Shown piece after piece: positions 17,601-24,894 of a stretch of DNA of 64,000 nucleotides. The position numbers and the translations under genes were made by a program. The notes beneath the pieces were generated by a model. That model made no database searches. It was given only the letters and a program-made list of their open reading frames with translations, and had not been told where the DNA came from. The stretch lies in assembly GCF_016862975.1 (NCBI RefSeq), contig NZ_BONZ01000043.1:124001-188000 (forward strand). The letters are read 5' to 3'. Positions within the stretch are counted from its first letter, which is position 1. The number at the start of each line of letters is the position of its first letter. This stretch comes from Rugosimonospora africana (GTDB lineage Bacteria > Actinomycetota > Actinomycetes > Mycobacteriales > Micromonosporaceae).

Positions 17601-18835
17601 CCGTCGTAACCCGCCCCGGCGGTGCACAGGTACGTCGGACTACAGGTGCCGTTGGAACCGGTCGTCACGTCGTTGAGCGCGCTGGGCGTCAGGTACGGGT
17701 AGGAGTTCGGGTAGCTGCCCGCCACCGGGGTCCCGGCAACCGCGTACACGCCCGCGATGATGGGCGACGCCGCACTGGTACCGCCGAAGATGTCCCAACC
17801 GCTGTCGCCGTAGGTGTCGTACACCGCGACCCCGGTCTCCGGGTCGGACACCGCGGACACGTCGGCCTCGGTGCGCTTGGCGCACCCGGTGTCGTGCTGG
17901 AACGCGGGCTTCGGCTCGTACAGCGAGCAACCGCTGCCCGGGCCACCGTGCGAGTTGTGCCACACGGTCTCGGACCAGCCCCGTGCGCTGGAGTCGCGGA
18001 CCAGCGAGGTGCCGCCGACCGCGGTCACGTACGGCGACGCGGCCGGGTACGACACGCCGTAGTCGTCGTCACCCGTGCTGGCCACCACGGCCACACCCGG
18101 GTGGTTGTAGTGCGGGTCCATCACCGTCGGGTCGGACGGGTCCTCACCGCTGCCCGGGGTGCTGGTGTAGCCCGTACCGTAGCTGTTCGACACGTACTTC
18201 GCGCCCAGCGCGACCGCCTCGTCGACACCGTCGGCGAGGTTGATGTCCTGGTTGTCGTCGGCCTCGACGAGCAGGATGTGCGCGGCCGGCGCGACGGCGG
18301 AGACCATGTCGAGGTCGAGCGTGATCTCACCGCCCCAACCGATGTCGCCGGGCGGGTAGTTGGTGCCGCCACGCTGATCGACCTTACGGAAACAGCCATT
18401 GGCGGTCGTGCATGCCGGCAAACCGTACTGCGCGCGGTATACAGCCAGGTCGGCTTCGGCGTTCGGGTTGTCGAACGCGTCCACGATGGCGACAGTCGCG
18501 CCGGCTCCACCGCCAGCCGGCAACTGGTAGGCGCTGGCCAGATCGGCCGGACCGAAACCGTCCGGTGTCACCGCCGGCTGGATCCCCTTGGCGTGCTTGG
18601 CATCCAGGCGCCGCATCGCGAAGCAGGTGGCCTCGCCCTTCTCCGGAGCCGGGCACAGCGCCTGGACGTTCGGCTTGGTGGACTTACCCGTGCCGCCGCC
18701 CGCCGCGGCCTGACCGGCACCGGGAAGCCCGAACACCGCGATGGCCAGCGCTGCCGCTGCGGCGAGCACTCCTCTCCTGACTCGGGAACGTTTCCTCATC
18801 TGCGAAAGTGAATTCAGATTCCGGGGATTGTGCAT
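14645..18835 (-). CDS. Secreted sedolisin (S53) protease with regulatory-like and kelch domains
   Basis: 1396-aa extracellular multidomain protease. Signal peptide: KRSR followed by a hydrophobic run ending GQAAA (about residues 13-45). The S53 domain (about 60-425) holds the catalytic Glu170 and Asp174 in GGEITLDLD, the oxyanion Asp256 in ASTGD and the nucleophile Ser354 in GGTSAASP. Then come two carboxypeptidase-regulatory-like beta domains (about 430-590), a MAM/CBM-like sandwich with DPEPRGNN and a cysteine (about 600-800), a further repeat domain, about five kelch blades (about 950-1215, with GGFINGKLIAAGGW and VYDPAGDSW), and a final regulatory-like domain. The ATG at 18835 was chosen for GGAGG six bases upstream; an ATG 36 bases further in lacks one. 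No propeptide of classical sedolisin size is evident before the protease domain. Confidence 0.92.
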   Translation of the reverse strand: MHNPRNLNSLSQMRKRSRVRRGVLAAAAALAIAVFGLPGAGQAAAGGGTGKSTKPNVQALCPAPEKGEATCFAMRRLDAKHAKGIQPAVTPDGFGPADLASAYQLPAGGGAGATVAIVDAFDNPNAEADLAVYRAQYGLPACTTANGCFRKVDQRGGTNYPPGDIGWGGEITLDLDMVSAVAPAAHILLVEADDNQDINLADGVDEAVALGAKYVSNSYGTGYTSTPGSGEDPSDPTVMDPHYNHPGVAVVASTGDDDYGVSYPAASPYVTAVGGTSLVRDSSARGWSETVWHNSHGGPGSGCSLYEPKPAFQHDTGCAKRTEADVSAVSDPETGVAVYDTYGDSGWDIFGGTSAASPIIAGVYAVAGTPVAGSYPNSYPYLTPSALNDVTTGSNGTCSPTYLCTAGAGYDGPTGLGTPKGITAFATTPHGDIVGTVTDAATGAPVAGAAVSTSAGTASTDAAGHYDIVVPVGSYTLTVSAYGYSTSTVTGVAVADGATVTENVSLTAIPSSTVTGTVTDGSGHGWPLYAKITVDGVPGGPVFTDPYTGHYSIQLPQGQTYHLNVTANYPGYSGVTHDVTVGAGDVVANVAVPVDSASCNAPGYQPSFTGTTQTFDTTSTPAGWTVSNATANGGWEFDDPEPRGNNTGGTGHFAIVDSDYLGSGKAEDTTLTTPVTDFSGSASGAPDVSFDTDYKSFTNGYANVDVTVDGGATWTNLWHHTNDSVTGPAHVDIPLPQAAGKSAVQVRFHYAGTWAYWWEVDDVFLGARSCDPVHGGLVLGQVTDANTKAGILGATVSTSDSAAAHGTSAATPDDPNLGDGFYWLYSPVTGAHKFTAAKKSYTSLTKSVNVAANFTTKANFALTAGQLKVTPASIDKTLPWQGSATATLTVKNTGGQPATLNISEQAGGFQLLTQGGAPLNLVHTTVSRGSMAAAVKGMKAAGKAPADASPAAAPWTSIADYPVTIQDNLVGLFDGKLYSAFGYNGGDDLADLYAYDPDTGSWTKLASATDTREHPGGGFINGKLIAAGGWGISGAPDAKVEIYDPATNAWSTGANNPKPYSAAGSAVLGTKLYQVGGCSANACGNTDVEVYDTATNSWASAAAYPEATAWESCGGISGKVYCAGGTTDDASIKHAYVYDPAGDSWSPIADLPIDLWGSGTTTAGGKLLVSGGVTDDSATVTNQGYAYDPATGQWAALPNSNNSLYRGGSACGFYKIGGNPGGQFVPPVAKSEVLPGFVDCASGASDVSWLSANPTSLTLAAGASATVTVTLNAGVPDITQPGTFTAKLAFDSDTPYTLAPVDVTMTVNPPKTWGKIAGTVTSATGAPIAGATVQIDTWATSYTLKTDKNGQYALWLDVRNNPLQLIVAKDGFQPQVRTIKITKGVTTTADFSLKPA

Positions 18836-18882
18836 CAAGGTCCTCCAGCCTCGTTGCACTGAGCCGACTCTTGGCCAGGGTC

Positions 18883-18910
18883 GACAGCGAGTACTACATG
18901 CATCGCTGTC
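18883..18910. promoter_or_regulatory. Inverted repeat GACAGCGA/TCGCTGTC upstream of the sedolisin
   Basis: Eight-base perfect arms with a 12-bp spacer lie 48-75 bases upstream of the sedolisin ATG, in the divergent gap 18836-19145 shared with the PEBP gene. A TTGACA on the minus strand lies just upstream. The site is well placed for a repressor or activator. Nothing else recognisable fills the 310-bp gap. Confidence 0.4.
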
Positions 18911-19145
18911 ATTACCCTGCGAACAGATACGCAATGGTGTCAATGAATGTCGTGGGCACAATTACGTCAAGACCGCGACGCGCCCGGAAATCTTCCGGCG
19001 GTTCGTGGGTGCTTCAGACATTGCGGACGGGACATCGTCAGACGCTCGCTCCACCTGACCGCCGACCGGGCCGGGTCGAACCGGCGGACGCCCGGCCGCG
19101 TGGTGGAGTAAGAATGACGGAGTACCCAGCCAGAAAGGATCGCTC

Positions 19146-19682
19146 ATGTCCCTGGAGCGTGGCACCGCACCAGACCCGTACGACATCCTCCCGCCCAAAC
19201 CGACCTTCACCTTGAGCAGTAACGACATAGCCGATGGGCAGCCGATGGATCCGCGGTTCGCCCACCAGAGCGTCGGCGGCGAAAACGTGAGCCCGCAGCT
19301 CGCCTGGTCCGGCTTTCCGGCTGAGACCCAGGGCTTCGTGGTGACCTGTTACGACCCGGACGCCCCGACCGGAAGCGGATTCTGGCACTGGATCCTCGTC
19401 GGCCTGTCGGCCGGTACGGTCGAGCTGCCGTCCGGTGCCGGTGCGGCCGGCATGCTGCCGCCGGGCGCCTTCCACGTACGCAACGACTACGGCACGCAGG
19501 AGTACGGCGGCGCGGCCCCGCCGGCCGGCGACGTGGTGCACCGTTACGTGTTCACGGTGCACGCGCTCGACGTCGCCGACCTCGGCCTCAACGACTCGGT
19601 GAGCCCGGCGTACGTCGGCTTCAACCTGGCGTTCCACACCTTGGCCCGGGGCATCCTGCGGCCGACGTTCCAGGTGAAGTAA
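19146..19682 (+). CDS. YbhB/YbcL family Raf kinase inhibitor-like (PEBP) protein
   Basis: 178-aa phosphatidylethanolamine-binding-protein fold. Family motifs are NVSPQLAWSG near residue 47, the DPDAPTGSGFWHW ligand-pocket block near 70, and a late HRYVFTVHALD strand followed by FHTLARG. The bacterial cellular role is not established. The ATG at 19146 has AAAGGATCG upstream. The same reading frame stays open for about 70 codons after the TAA and there encodes a pentapeptide repeat (see the repeat at 19746). Confidence 0.93.
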   Translation: MSLERGTAPDPYDILPPKPTFTLSSNDIADGQPMDPRFAHQSVGGENVSPQLAWSGFPAETQGFVVTCYDPDAPTGSGFWHWILVGLSAGTVELPSGAGAAGMLPPGAFHVRNDYGTQEYGGAAPPAGDVVHRYVFTVHALDVADLGLNDSVSPAYVGFNLAFHTLARGILRPTFQVK

Positions 19683-19745
19683 CCGCTCCGCCGCGGCGTG
19701 GCTTCGCTGGCGTGGCTTCGCTCAACGCCGTTCACTGCACGGCCT

Positions 19746-19831
19746 GAAGCGACAGGGCCCGAAGCGACAGGGCCCAAAGCGACAGAGCCTGAAGCGGCGC
19801 GGCATGAAGCGACACGGCATGAGGCAATGCC
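19746..19831 (+). repeat. 15-bp tandem array after the PEBP gene
   Basis: Five full units of a 15-bp repeat (first units GAAGCGACAGGGCCC, later units diverged) plus a partial one. Read in the same frame as the upstream PEBP gene, past its stop, it encodes PEATG-PEATG-PKATE-PEAAR-HEATR. The open frame ends at 19892. This may be a former or occasional C-terminal extension, or a chance in-frame array. Confidence 0.85.
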
Positions 19832-19921
19832 GACCGGCGGTCCGGCCGCTGCCAAACCGGACCGCCGGTGGCGGCTTCATCGGAAACCCTGACGCACGGC
19901 GCCGCTGGACCACGGCATCGG

Positions 19922-20881
19922 TCAGGAACGCAGCGCCGGCAGCAACTCCTTCTCCGCGAAGTCGAGGAACGCCCCCTGGCTCTCGCCGCCCACCTGAGTC
20001 AGCGCGACGTGCGTGAAGCCCGAGTCGATGTACTTCCGCACAGCCGCCACGTGCTGGTCTAGGTCCGGGCCACACGGGATCGTCAGCGCCACCTGGTCCT
20101 CGGTCACCGCGCTGCTGGCCTTCGCCATCGAGACCGGACTCGGCAGCTCCGACATGACCGGCCAGCCCAGCCCGAGGTACGCGAACTGCTGGTGCGCGGT
20201 GCGCCGGCAGCGACTCTCGTCCTGTCCGTAGCAGATCGTCACCTGCCCGTACCGGGGCCGGCGGACACCGCCCCGCGCCTCGAACTCCTGCACCAGGTCC
20301 GCCCTCGGTTCGGCGGCAATCATCGCGTCCCCGTACGCGGCGGCCAGCTCGCACGAGTCCGGCCCGGACACCGCCACGCCGATCGGTACGCCCTCGACCG
20401 GCCGGTCCCACAGCCGCGCCTCGGGCACCTCGAAGTACTCGCCGTCGTGATGCACGGTCTGGCCGACCAGCAGGGGCTGGATGATTTGCAGCGCCTCGGC
20501 GAACATCCGGTGTCGTGCGGTCGCGTGCGGCCAACCGCCGACGACATGCTCGTTCAGGTTCTCACCCGCGCCGAGCCCCAGCGTGAAACGGTTCTCGGAC
20601 AGCAGCGCGATGGTGGCCGCCTTCTGCGCGACGATAGCCGGGTGGTACCGGCGGGTGGGGCACGTGACGAACGACATCAGTCGCATGTGCTCGGTCGCGT
20701 GCGCGACCGCACCGAGCACCGCCCAGGCGTAGGGGGAGTGTCCCTGCTCCTCCACCCAGGGGTAGTAGTGGTCCGAGCTGACCGCGAAGTCGAACCCCGC
20801 AGCCTCGGCACGGACCGCGTCCTCGACCAACCGTCGTGGCCCGCGCTGCTCGCCCAGCAGGGTATATCCGAACTCGGTCAT
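19922..20881 (-). CDS. F420-dependent LLM-class oxidoreductase
   Basis: 319-aa luciferase-like monooxygenase fold enzyme using coenzyme F420, of the TIGR03557 type. It opens with FGYTLLGEQ and carries AEAAGFDFAVSSDHYYPWVEEQG, then the barrel segment RFTLGLGAGENLNEHVVGG and GVPIGVAVSGP. This group is close to F420-dependent glucose-6-phosphate dehydrogenases, but the substrate here cannot be deduced. It is an isolated gene. The length and both ends fit the family. Confidence 0.9.
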   Translation of the reverse strand: MTEFGYTLLGEQRGPRRLVEDAVRAEAAGFDFAVSSDHYYPWVEEQGHSPYAWAVLGAVAHATEHMRLMSFVTCPTRRYHPAIVAQKAATIALLSENRFTLGLGAGENLNEHVVGGWPHATARHRMFAEALQIIQPLLVGQTVHHDGEYFEVPEARLWDRPVEGVPIGVAVSGPDSCELAAAYGDAMIAAEPRADLVQEFEARGGVRRPRYGQVTICYGQDESRCRRTAHQQFAYLGLGWPVMSELPSPVSMAKASSAVTEDQVALTIPCGPDLDQHVAAVRKYIDSGFTHVALTQVGGESQGAFLDFAEKELLPALRS

Positions 20882-20980
20882 GGTTCTCCGAACACCTCCC
20901 CTTTCCGCCTATGGCTGGATAGCCGACCAAGAGATCAACTAACCTGTTCACGGGCACCGGTCGGGTCTGGTAGAGGAGGA

Positions 20981-21040
20981 TTCGGCGGCCGCCCGAAAGG
21001 CTCGATGGCTGTCCAAAAGGCTCGGCGGCCGCCCGAAAAA
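20981..21040. repeat. Short direct repeat in the 377-bp gap 20882-21258
   Basis: TTCGGCGGCCGCCCGAAA and CTCGGCGGCCGCCCGAAA lie about 40 bp apart, separated by a diverged copy (CTCGATGGCTGTCCAAAA), a period near 20-21 bp. The rest of the gap, between the F420 enzyme start and the phosphatase, holds no gene that I can support. Confidence 0.7.
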
Positions 21041-21258
21041 CGCTGCCGGGGGACGCCGCTGGCCGACTCGGACCAAGGGAATGGGACGACGGGTACCGGC
21101 CATCCGGGCCGTTCCGGCGCAGTGCGCCGACGCCGGAGAGGTCGCGCGCGCCGGCCCGACCCGGATTCGGTCGCGGCCGGGCGGCCGGCCTGAGTCGAGC
21201 CGAAGCGCGGCTGACCGGCGGCGGTTAGCGGTCCGCCGAGCCTGGGTAGCGGATCGGG

Positions 21259-22104
21259 GTGAACGAGCTGGCGTGGCTGGGGGTGGCCCGCCACGGCCAA
21301 AGCGCCGGAAACGTGGCCGCCCAGCGGGCCGAAGCGGACGGCGCCGAGACCGTCGACCTGCCGGCCGGCGGTGCCGACGTGCCGCTGACCGGGACCGGCC
21401 GGGAGCAGGCCGCCGCGATCGGCCGCTGGATAGCCGCCCTACCCGCCGGAGAACGCCCGCACCTGGTGGTCACCTCGCCGTACCGGCGGGCACGGGAGAC
21501 CGCCGAACTGGCCGTCGCCGCCGCGGCCGAATCGCTCTCGAACGCCGAATCGCTTCCGAACGCCGAATCGCTTCCGAACGCCGAATCGCGTCCGAACGCC
21601 GGACCGCTGGCAAACGCGGCGGACCGGGCGCCGCGGTTGCGGGTGGACCACGGGCTGCGCGATCGCGAGCAGGGCGCCCTCGACCTGCTGACCAGCCGGG
21701 GCCTGGCGGTCAGGCTGCCCGAGGAGGCCGAGCGCAAGCACCGGCTGGGCAAGTTCCACTACCGCCCGCCGGGCGGCGGCGAATCGTGGACCGACATGGC
21801 GATGCGGCTGCGCGTCGTACTGGACGGGCTGCGCGAAGAGTGCCCCGGTCAGCGGGTACTGCTGGTGTCCCACGAGTCGGTCATCTTCTTGTTCCGGTAC
21901 ATCATCGAACGGCTGAGCGAGGAACAGATGCTGGAACTCGTCCGCTCGACGACCCTGTCGAACGCCTCGCTGAGTTCCTGGTGCTACGAGAACGGGCGGC
22001 TGCGGCCGGAGGGGTTCAACTCGGTGGAACATCTGCGGGTCCAGGGTGTGCAGCTCACCCAACAGGCGAAGGTTGGCACGCCGAGCCCGTCACGGCACAC
22101 CTAG
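21259..22104 (+). CDS. Histidine phosphatase (phosphoglycerate mutase-like) family protein
   Basis: 281-aa phosphatase. The catalytic motif is ARHGQSAGN (an RHG variant of the family signature) at residues 10-18, with a second arginine in SPYRRARET near 75 and the late histidine in LLVSHESVIF near 200. The insertion at about 92-117 is an 18-bp tandem repeat at DNA level, encoding NAESLP-NAESLP-NAESRP, and splits the usual fold in a surface region. The substrate is unknown; related proteins dephosphorylate small phosphoesters. The GTG start immediately precedes the domain. A hairpin at 22130 follows. Confidence 0.87.
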   Translation: MNELAWLGVARHGQSAGNVAAQRAEADGAETVDLPAGGADVPLTGTGREQAAAIGRWIAALPAGERPHLVVTSPYRRARETAELAVAAAAESLSNAESLPNAESLPNAESRPNAGPLANAADRAPRLRVDHGLRDREQGALDLLTSRGLAVRLPEEAERKHRLGKFHYRPPGGGESWTDMAMRLRVVLDGLREECPGQRVLLVSHESVIFLFRYIIERLSEEQMLELVRSTTLSNASLSSWCYENGRLRPEGFNSVEHLRVQGVQLTQQAKVGTPSPSRHT

Positions 22105-22129
22105 CCGGCACCTAGCCAGCACGCAGGCC

Positions 22130-22163
22130 GGACCCCGGAGCCTGGAGGTGGGCCCCGGGGTCC
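22130..22163 (+). terminator. Terminator hairpin after the histidine phosphatase
   Basis: GGACCCCGG (22130-22138) pairs with CCGGGGTCC (22155-22163) over 9 bp with a 16-base loop, 26 bases after the stop codon. There is no U-tract, as is common in high-GC actinobacteria. Confidence 0.6.
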
Positions 22164-22242
22164 TGGGACGCTGATCCGGGTTACCCGGTCGCGTCCGCCT
22201 GGTGTTCGGTTCGGTACCGAAGCGCGGTACCGAAGCGCGGTA

Positions 22243-23292
22243 CTAGAACACGCTCACGCCGTACGCGCTCAGTGCCTCGGTGACCGGCTGGAAGTACGTC
22301 GTCCCGCCGGAGGTGCAGTTGCCACTGCCGCCCGAGGTCAGGCCGACCGCGACCGAGCCGGCGAACAGCGAGCCGCCGCTGTCCCCGCCCTCGGCGCAAA
22401 CGTTGGTGCGAATCAGACCGCTGACCCGGCCCTCGGCGTAGGTGACCGTGGCGTTGATCTGTGAAACCGTGCCGCTGTGTACGTGGGTGGTGCTGCCACT
22501 GCGCCGGACGGCCTCACCGACGTACGCGTTGGCTGCCGAGGTGATGTCCTGGCTGCCGCTGTACAGGTCGACGCTGCCGGCCGGGGTGCCGCTGCCGGTC
22601 CACCGGACGATCGCGTAGTCGTTGCCGGGGAAGCTGCTGCCGGCCGTCGTACCGATCACGGTGGTGTGGCCGGAGTTGCTGTACCAGGTCGACGCGATGT
22701 TGCCGCAGTGCCCGGCGGTCAGGAAGTAGTAGGTGCTGCCACTGCGCACGCTGAAGCCCAGCGAGCAGCGGTACTGTCCGCCGTAGATCGCGTCACCGCC
22801 GGCGATTTCGGTGCGGAACGCGCCCGAGACGTGCTCCAACCGTGCCGTGTCTCCGAGGCTCGCGACAAGTGCGTTGACCTGGGCCAGTTTGGCGCCCGTG
22901 ACGGTGCTGTCGACGGAGACGATGACCTGGTTGGTGACGGGGTCGGTCGCCCACGCGGTACCGGCGATCTCCGGCGAGCCGTTGAGCCTCGAGGTGGCCT
23001 GAGCCAGTTGGGCGGCGCTGTGCGTGACGAGTCGCGGCTGCGCGCCCGCCGACCGTACCGTCTGGGCCAGGGCGGGGTCGCTGATGTTCACGACCATCTT
23101 GCCGGTGGCCTGGTCGAGGTAACTGCCCGCGGAGCGGGAACCCAGCTCGGTGGCGAGCGCGGCGGCCGATTGGGGGGTGGCCGCGGTGGCGGCTTGAGCG
23201 GTGCCGGGCACCAGCATCAACGCGCCCGCGAGCAGGGAGACCGCGCCGGTAGCCAGCGCGGTGTGCCGGTAGGTGGACCTTGTGAGTCTCAC
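22243..23292 (-). CDS. Secreted streptogrisin-like serine protease (S1)
   Basis: 349-aa extracellular protease with pro-region. After the GTG at 23292 (GGGAGG upstream) comes a signal peptide ending [10 protein letters not shown] (about residue 37), then an alpha-lytic-type prodomain (about 40-160) and the mature chymotrypsin-like domain starting near [10 protein letters not shown] (163). The catalytic triad is His195 in LTAGHCG, Asp225 in GNDYAIVRW and Ser305 in EGGDSGGS. Disulfide-type cysteines flank the His and precede the Ser. There is no C-terminal chitin-binding module, so it resembles short streptogrisins. It should degrade extracellular protein for nitrogen supply. Confidence 0.94.
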   Translation of the reverse strand: MRLTRSTYRHTALATGAVSLLAGALMLVPGTAQAATAATPQSAAALATELGSRSAGSYLDQATGKMVVNISDPALAQTVRSAGAQPRLVTHSAAQLAQATSRLNGSPEIAGTAWATDPVTNQVIVSVDSTVTGAKLAQVNALVASLGDTARLEHVSGAFRTEIAGGDAIYGGQYRCSLGFSVRSGSTYYFLTAGHCGNIASTWYSNSGHTTVIGTTAGSSFPGNDYAIVRWTGSGTPAGSVDLYSGSQDITSAANAYVGEAVRRSGSTTHVHSGTVSQINATVTYAEGRVSGLIRTNVCAEGGDSGGSLFAGSVAVGLTSGGSGNCTSGGTTYFQPVTEALSAYGVSVF

Positions 23293-23440
23293 GAATGCCT
23301 CCCGGGGAGTGAGACAGCATCGGCGGTCGCCGATATCACCGGATGCTGCCAAACTCGGGAAGCATAAACAAGCGTCGATTAACGCAATCAATCGGAATCA
23401 GCAGATCCGCAGGCCGGGACGCCCGTCTAGAACGCTGTCT

Positions 23441-23505
23441 GAGACGCCGCTCGAAACGCGGCTCAAGACGCCGCCTGAAACGTCACCTGAGACGCCGCCC
23501 GAGAC
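23441..23505. repeat. 12-bp tandem array upstream of the protease and downstream of the peroxidase
   Basis: About five units of a 12-bp repeat near GAGACGCCGCCT. It lies in the 305-bp gap 23293-23597, which otherwise holds the protease leader with an AT-richer stretch around 23350-23400 and the terminator below. The repeat is open on both strands (VSGG-like or TPPE-like tetrapeptides), but no start or domain supports a gene. Confidence 0.8.
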
Positions 23506-23541
23506 ACGACTGCCCGGCCGGGGAACCGACCGGGCAGTCGT
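23506..23541 (-). terminator. Strong terminator hairpin after the glutathione peroxidase
   Basis: The arms ACGACTGCCCGG (23506-23517) and CCGGGCAGTCGT (23530-23541) pair perfectly over 12 bp with a 12-base loop, about 57 bases beyond the peroxidase stop codon on the minus strand. Confidence 0.75.
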
Positions 23542-23597
23542 GCTGGTTTGCGGTGCCGGCCGATCGGGTGCTGCCGGCTCAGCGGGTAGTGCCAGTG

Positions 23598-24086
23598 TCA
23601 GTGGGGGAGGGCGCTCTCCACGGCCGCGATCAACTCGGGCGACTCCGGCGTTACCCGCGGGCGCAGCCGAGCCATCACCTGGCCGTCGGTACCCACCAGG
23701 AACTTCTCGAAGTTCCACTGCACGTCGCCGGCCTCGCCCTCGCCGTCGGACGTCTCGGTGAGCAACTGGTACAGCGGGTGCCGGTCCGGCCCGTTGACCT
23801 CGACCTTTTCCGTCATCGGGAACGTCACGCCGTAGTTGGCGTCGCAGAACTCGGCGATCTCGTCGGCCGTACCCGGCTCCTGGCCGCCGAACTGGTTGCA
23901 CGGCACGCCGAGCACCACCAGGCCACGCCCCTCGTACTCGGTCGCGAGCTTCTGAAGCCCGGCGTACTGCGGGGTCAGTCCGCACTGAGACGCGACATTG
24001 ACGATGAGCAGCGCACGATCGCGATACTGCGCGAGGTCGGCCTGTCCGCCCTGCAGCGAGCCGATCTTGACGTCATAGATGTTCAC
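23598..24086 (-). CDS. Glutathione peroxidase-family thiol peroxidase
   Basis: 162-aa cytosolic peroxidase. The peroxidatic residue is Cys35 in NVASQCGLT (cysteine, not selenocysteine), with the partner Gln in NQFGGQEPG near 69 and the Trp-Asn pair in VQWNFEKF near 124. As actinobacteria lack glutathione, thioredoxin or mycothiol is the likelier reductant; this is inference. The GTG start at 24086 begins VNIYDVKIG, the usual N-terminus of the family; an earlier in-frame ATG adds only an Arg-rich tail. It is divergent from the MBL-fold gene. Confidence 0.92.
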   Translation of the reverse strand: MNIYDVKIGSLQGGQADLAQYRDRALLIVNVASQCGLTPQYAGLQKLATEYEGRGLVVLGVPCNQFGGQEPGTADEIAEFCDANYGVTFPMTEKVEVNGPDRHPLYQLLTETSDGEGEAGDVQWNFEKFLVGTDGQVMARLRPRVTPESPELIAAVESALPH

Positions 24087-24198
24087 GATGGACAACCTAC
24101 GCCGCGCCAGGCGCCGACCGGGCGACCGGGTGCCGGCAGCGCCGACGACCATGGTTCTTCACAGCTCACGACACGCCGTAGCGGGTTATGGTTATCCC

Positions 24199-24828
24199 AT
24201 GCAAATGATCAAGTACACCCACGCCTGTGTGCGCCTGGAGGACGGCGACCGGAAACTGGTCATCGACCCCGGCCTGTGGAGCGAGGTGGAGTCGCTCGCC
24301 GGGGTCACCGACGTGCTGATCACTCATGAACACTACGACCACGTCGACAGCGAGAAGCTCGCCGACGCGAAGTCGGAGAACCCGGACCTCAGGGTGCATG
24401 TGCCGCCTTCGGTCGCGCAGCAACTCGCCGGGCTCGGCGACTCCGTGATCACCGTGAATGTGGGCGACACGTTCACCGCCGGGGGCTTCGAGGTACGGGT
24501 GGTCGGCGGGGACCACGCGGAGATCTACGAGGGGCTACCCGGCATCGCCAACGTCGGGTACATCGTCGAGGGCAACGTCTACCACCCGGGCGACTCGCTG
24601 TTCCGGCCGGACGCCGCCGTCGAGACCCTGCTCCTTCCGGCGTCCGCACCGTGGCTCAAGCTCGCCGAGGCGCTGGACTTCGTCCGGGACGTCAAGCCGC
24701 AACGGGCGTTCCCGATCCACGACGCGCTGCTCAGCGAGATCGGTCAGAGCGCGTTCGACAATTGGGCGAACCTCCGGGGCGGCACCACCTACAACCGCCT
24801 CCAGATCGGCGAGCCGGTCTCCTTCTAG
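24199..24828 (+). CDS. MBL-fold metallo-hydrolase (UlaG-like)
   Basis: 209-aa metallo-beta-lactamase fold protein. The metal motif THEHYDH gives His43, His45, Asp47 and His48; later ligands are the His in GGDHAEIY near 94 and the Asp in HPGDSLF near 127, with a final PIHD. The architecture is that of small UlaG-like hydrolases acting on small phosphodiesters or lactones; the substrate is unknown. The ATG at 24199 has no Shine-Dalgarno sequence and follows an AT-richer TTATGGTTATCC, so a leaderless transcript is possible. Confidence 0.87.
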   Translation: MQMIKYTHACVRLEDGDRKLVIDPGLWSEVESLAGVTDVLITHEHYDHVDSEKLADAKSENPDLRVHVPPSVAQQLAGLGDSVITVNVGDTFTAGGFEVRVVGGDHAEIYEGLPGIANVGYIVEGNVYHPGDSLFRPDAAVETLLLPASAPWLKLAEALDFVRDVKPQRAFPIHDALLSEIGQSAFDNWANLRGGTTYNRLQIGEPVSF

Positions 24829-24836
24829 AACCGGCC

Positions 24837-24894
24837 CTGCCCAAAGAACTCAGCCCAGCGAACCCAGCCCAAAGAACTCAGCCCAGCCAACTCA
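24837..24894. repeat. 28-bp direct repeat between convergent genes
   Basis: AAAGAACTCAGCCCAGC occurs twice, 28 bp apart, with further CAGCC-rich spacing. It fills the gap between the MBL-fold gene and the convergent PH-domain gene and overlaps the latter's stop codon. Confidence 0.75.

Noticed and set aside
14558-18811. Open frame of 1417 codons on the plus strand opposite the sedolisin
   Set aside because: It is Arg/Gly/Val-rich with no domain and mirrors the codon pattern of the sedolisin; long antisense frames are expected at this GC content.
18836-19145. Small gene in the sedolisin-PEBP gap
   Set aside because: Open frames here lack ribosome sites and domain features; the inverted repeat and promoter-like elements explain the gap better.
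23441-23505. 12-bp array as the C-terminal extension of the peroxidase
   Set aside because: The open frame through the array differs from the peroxidase frame.
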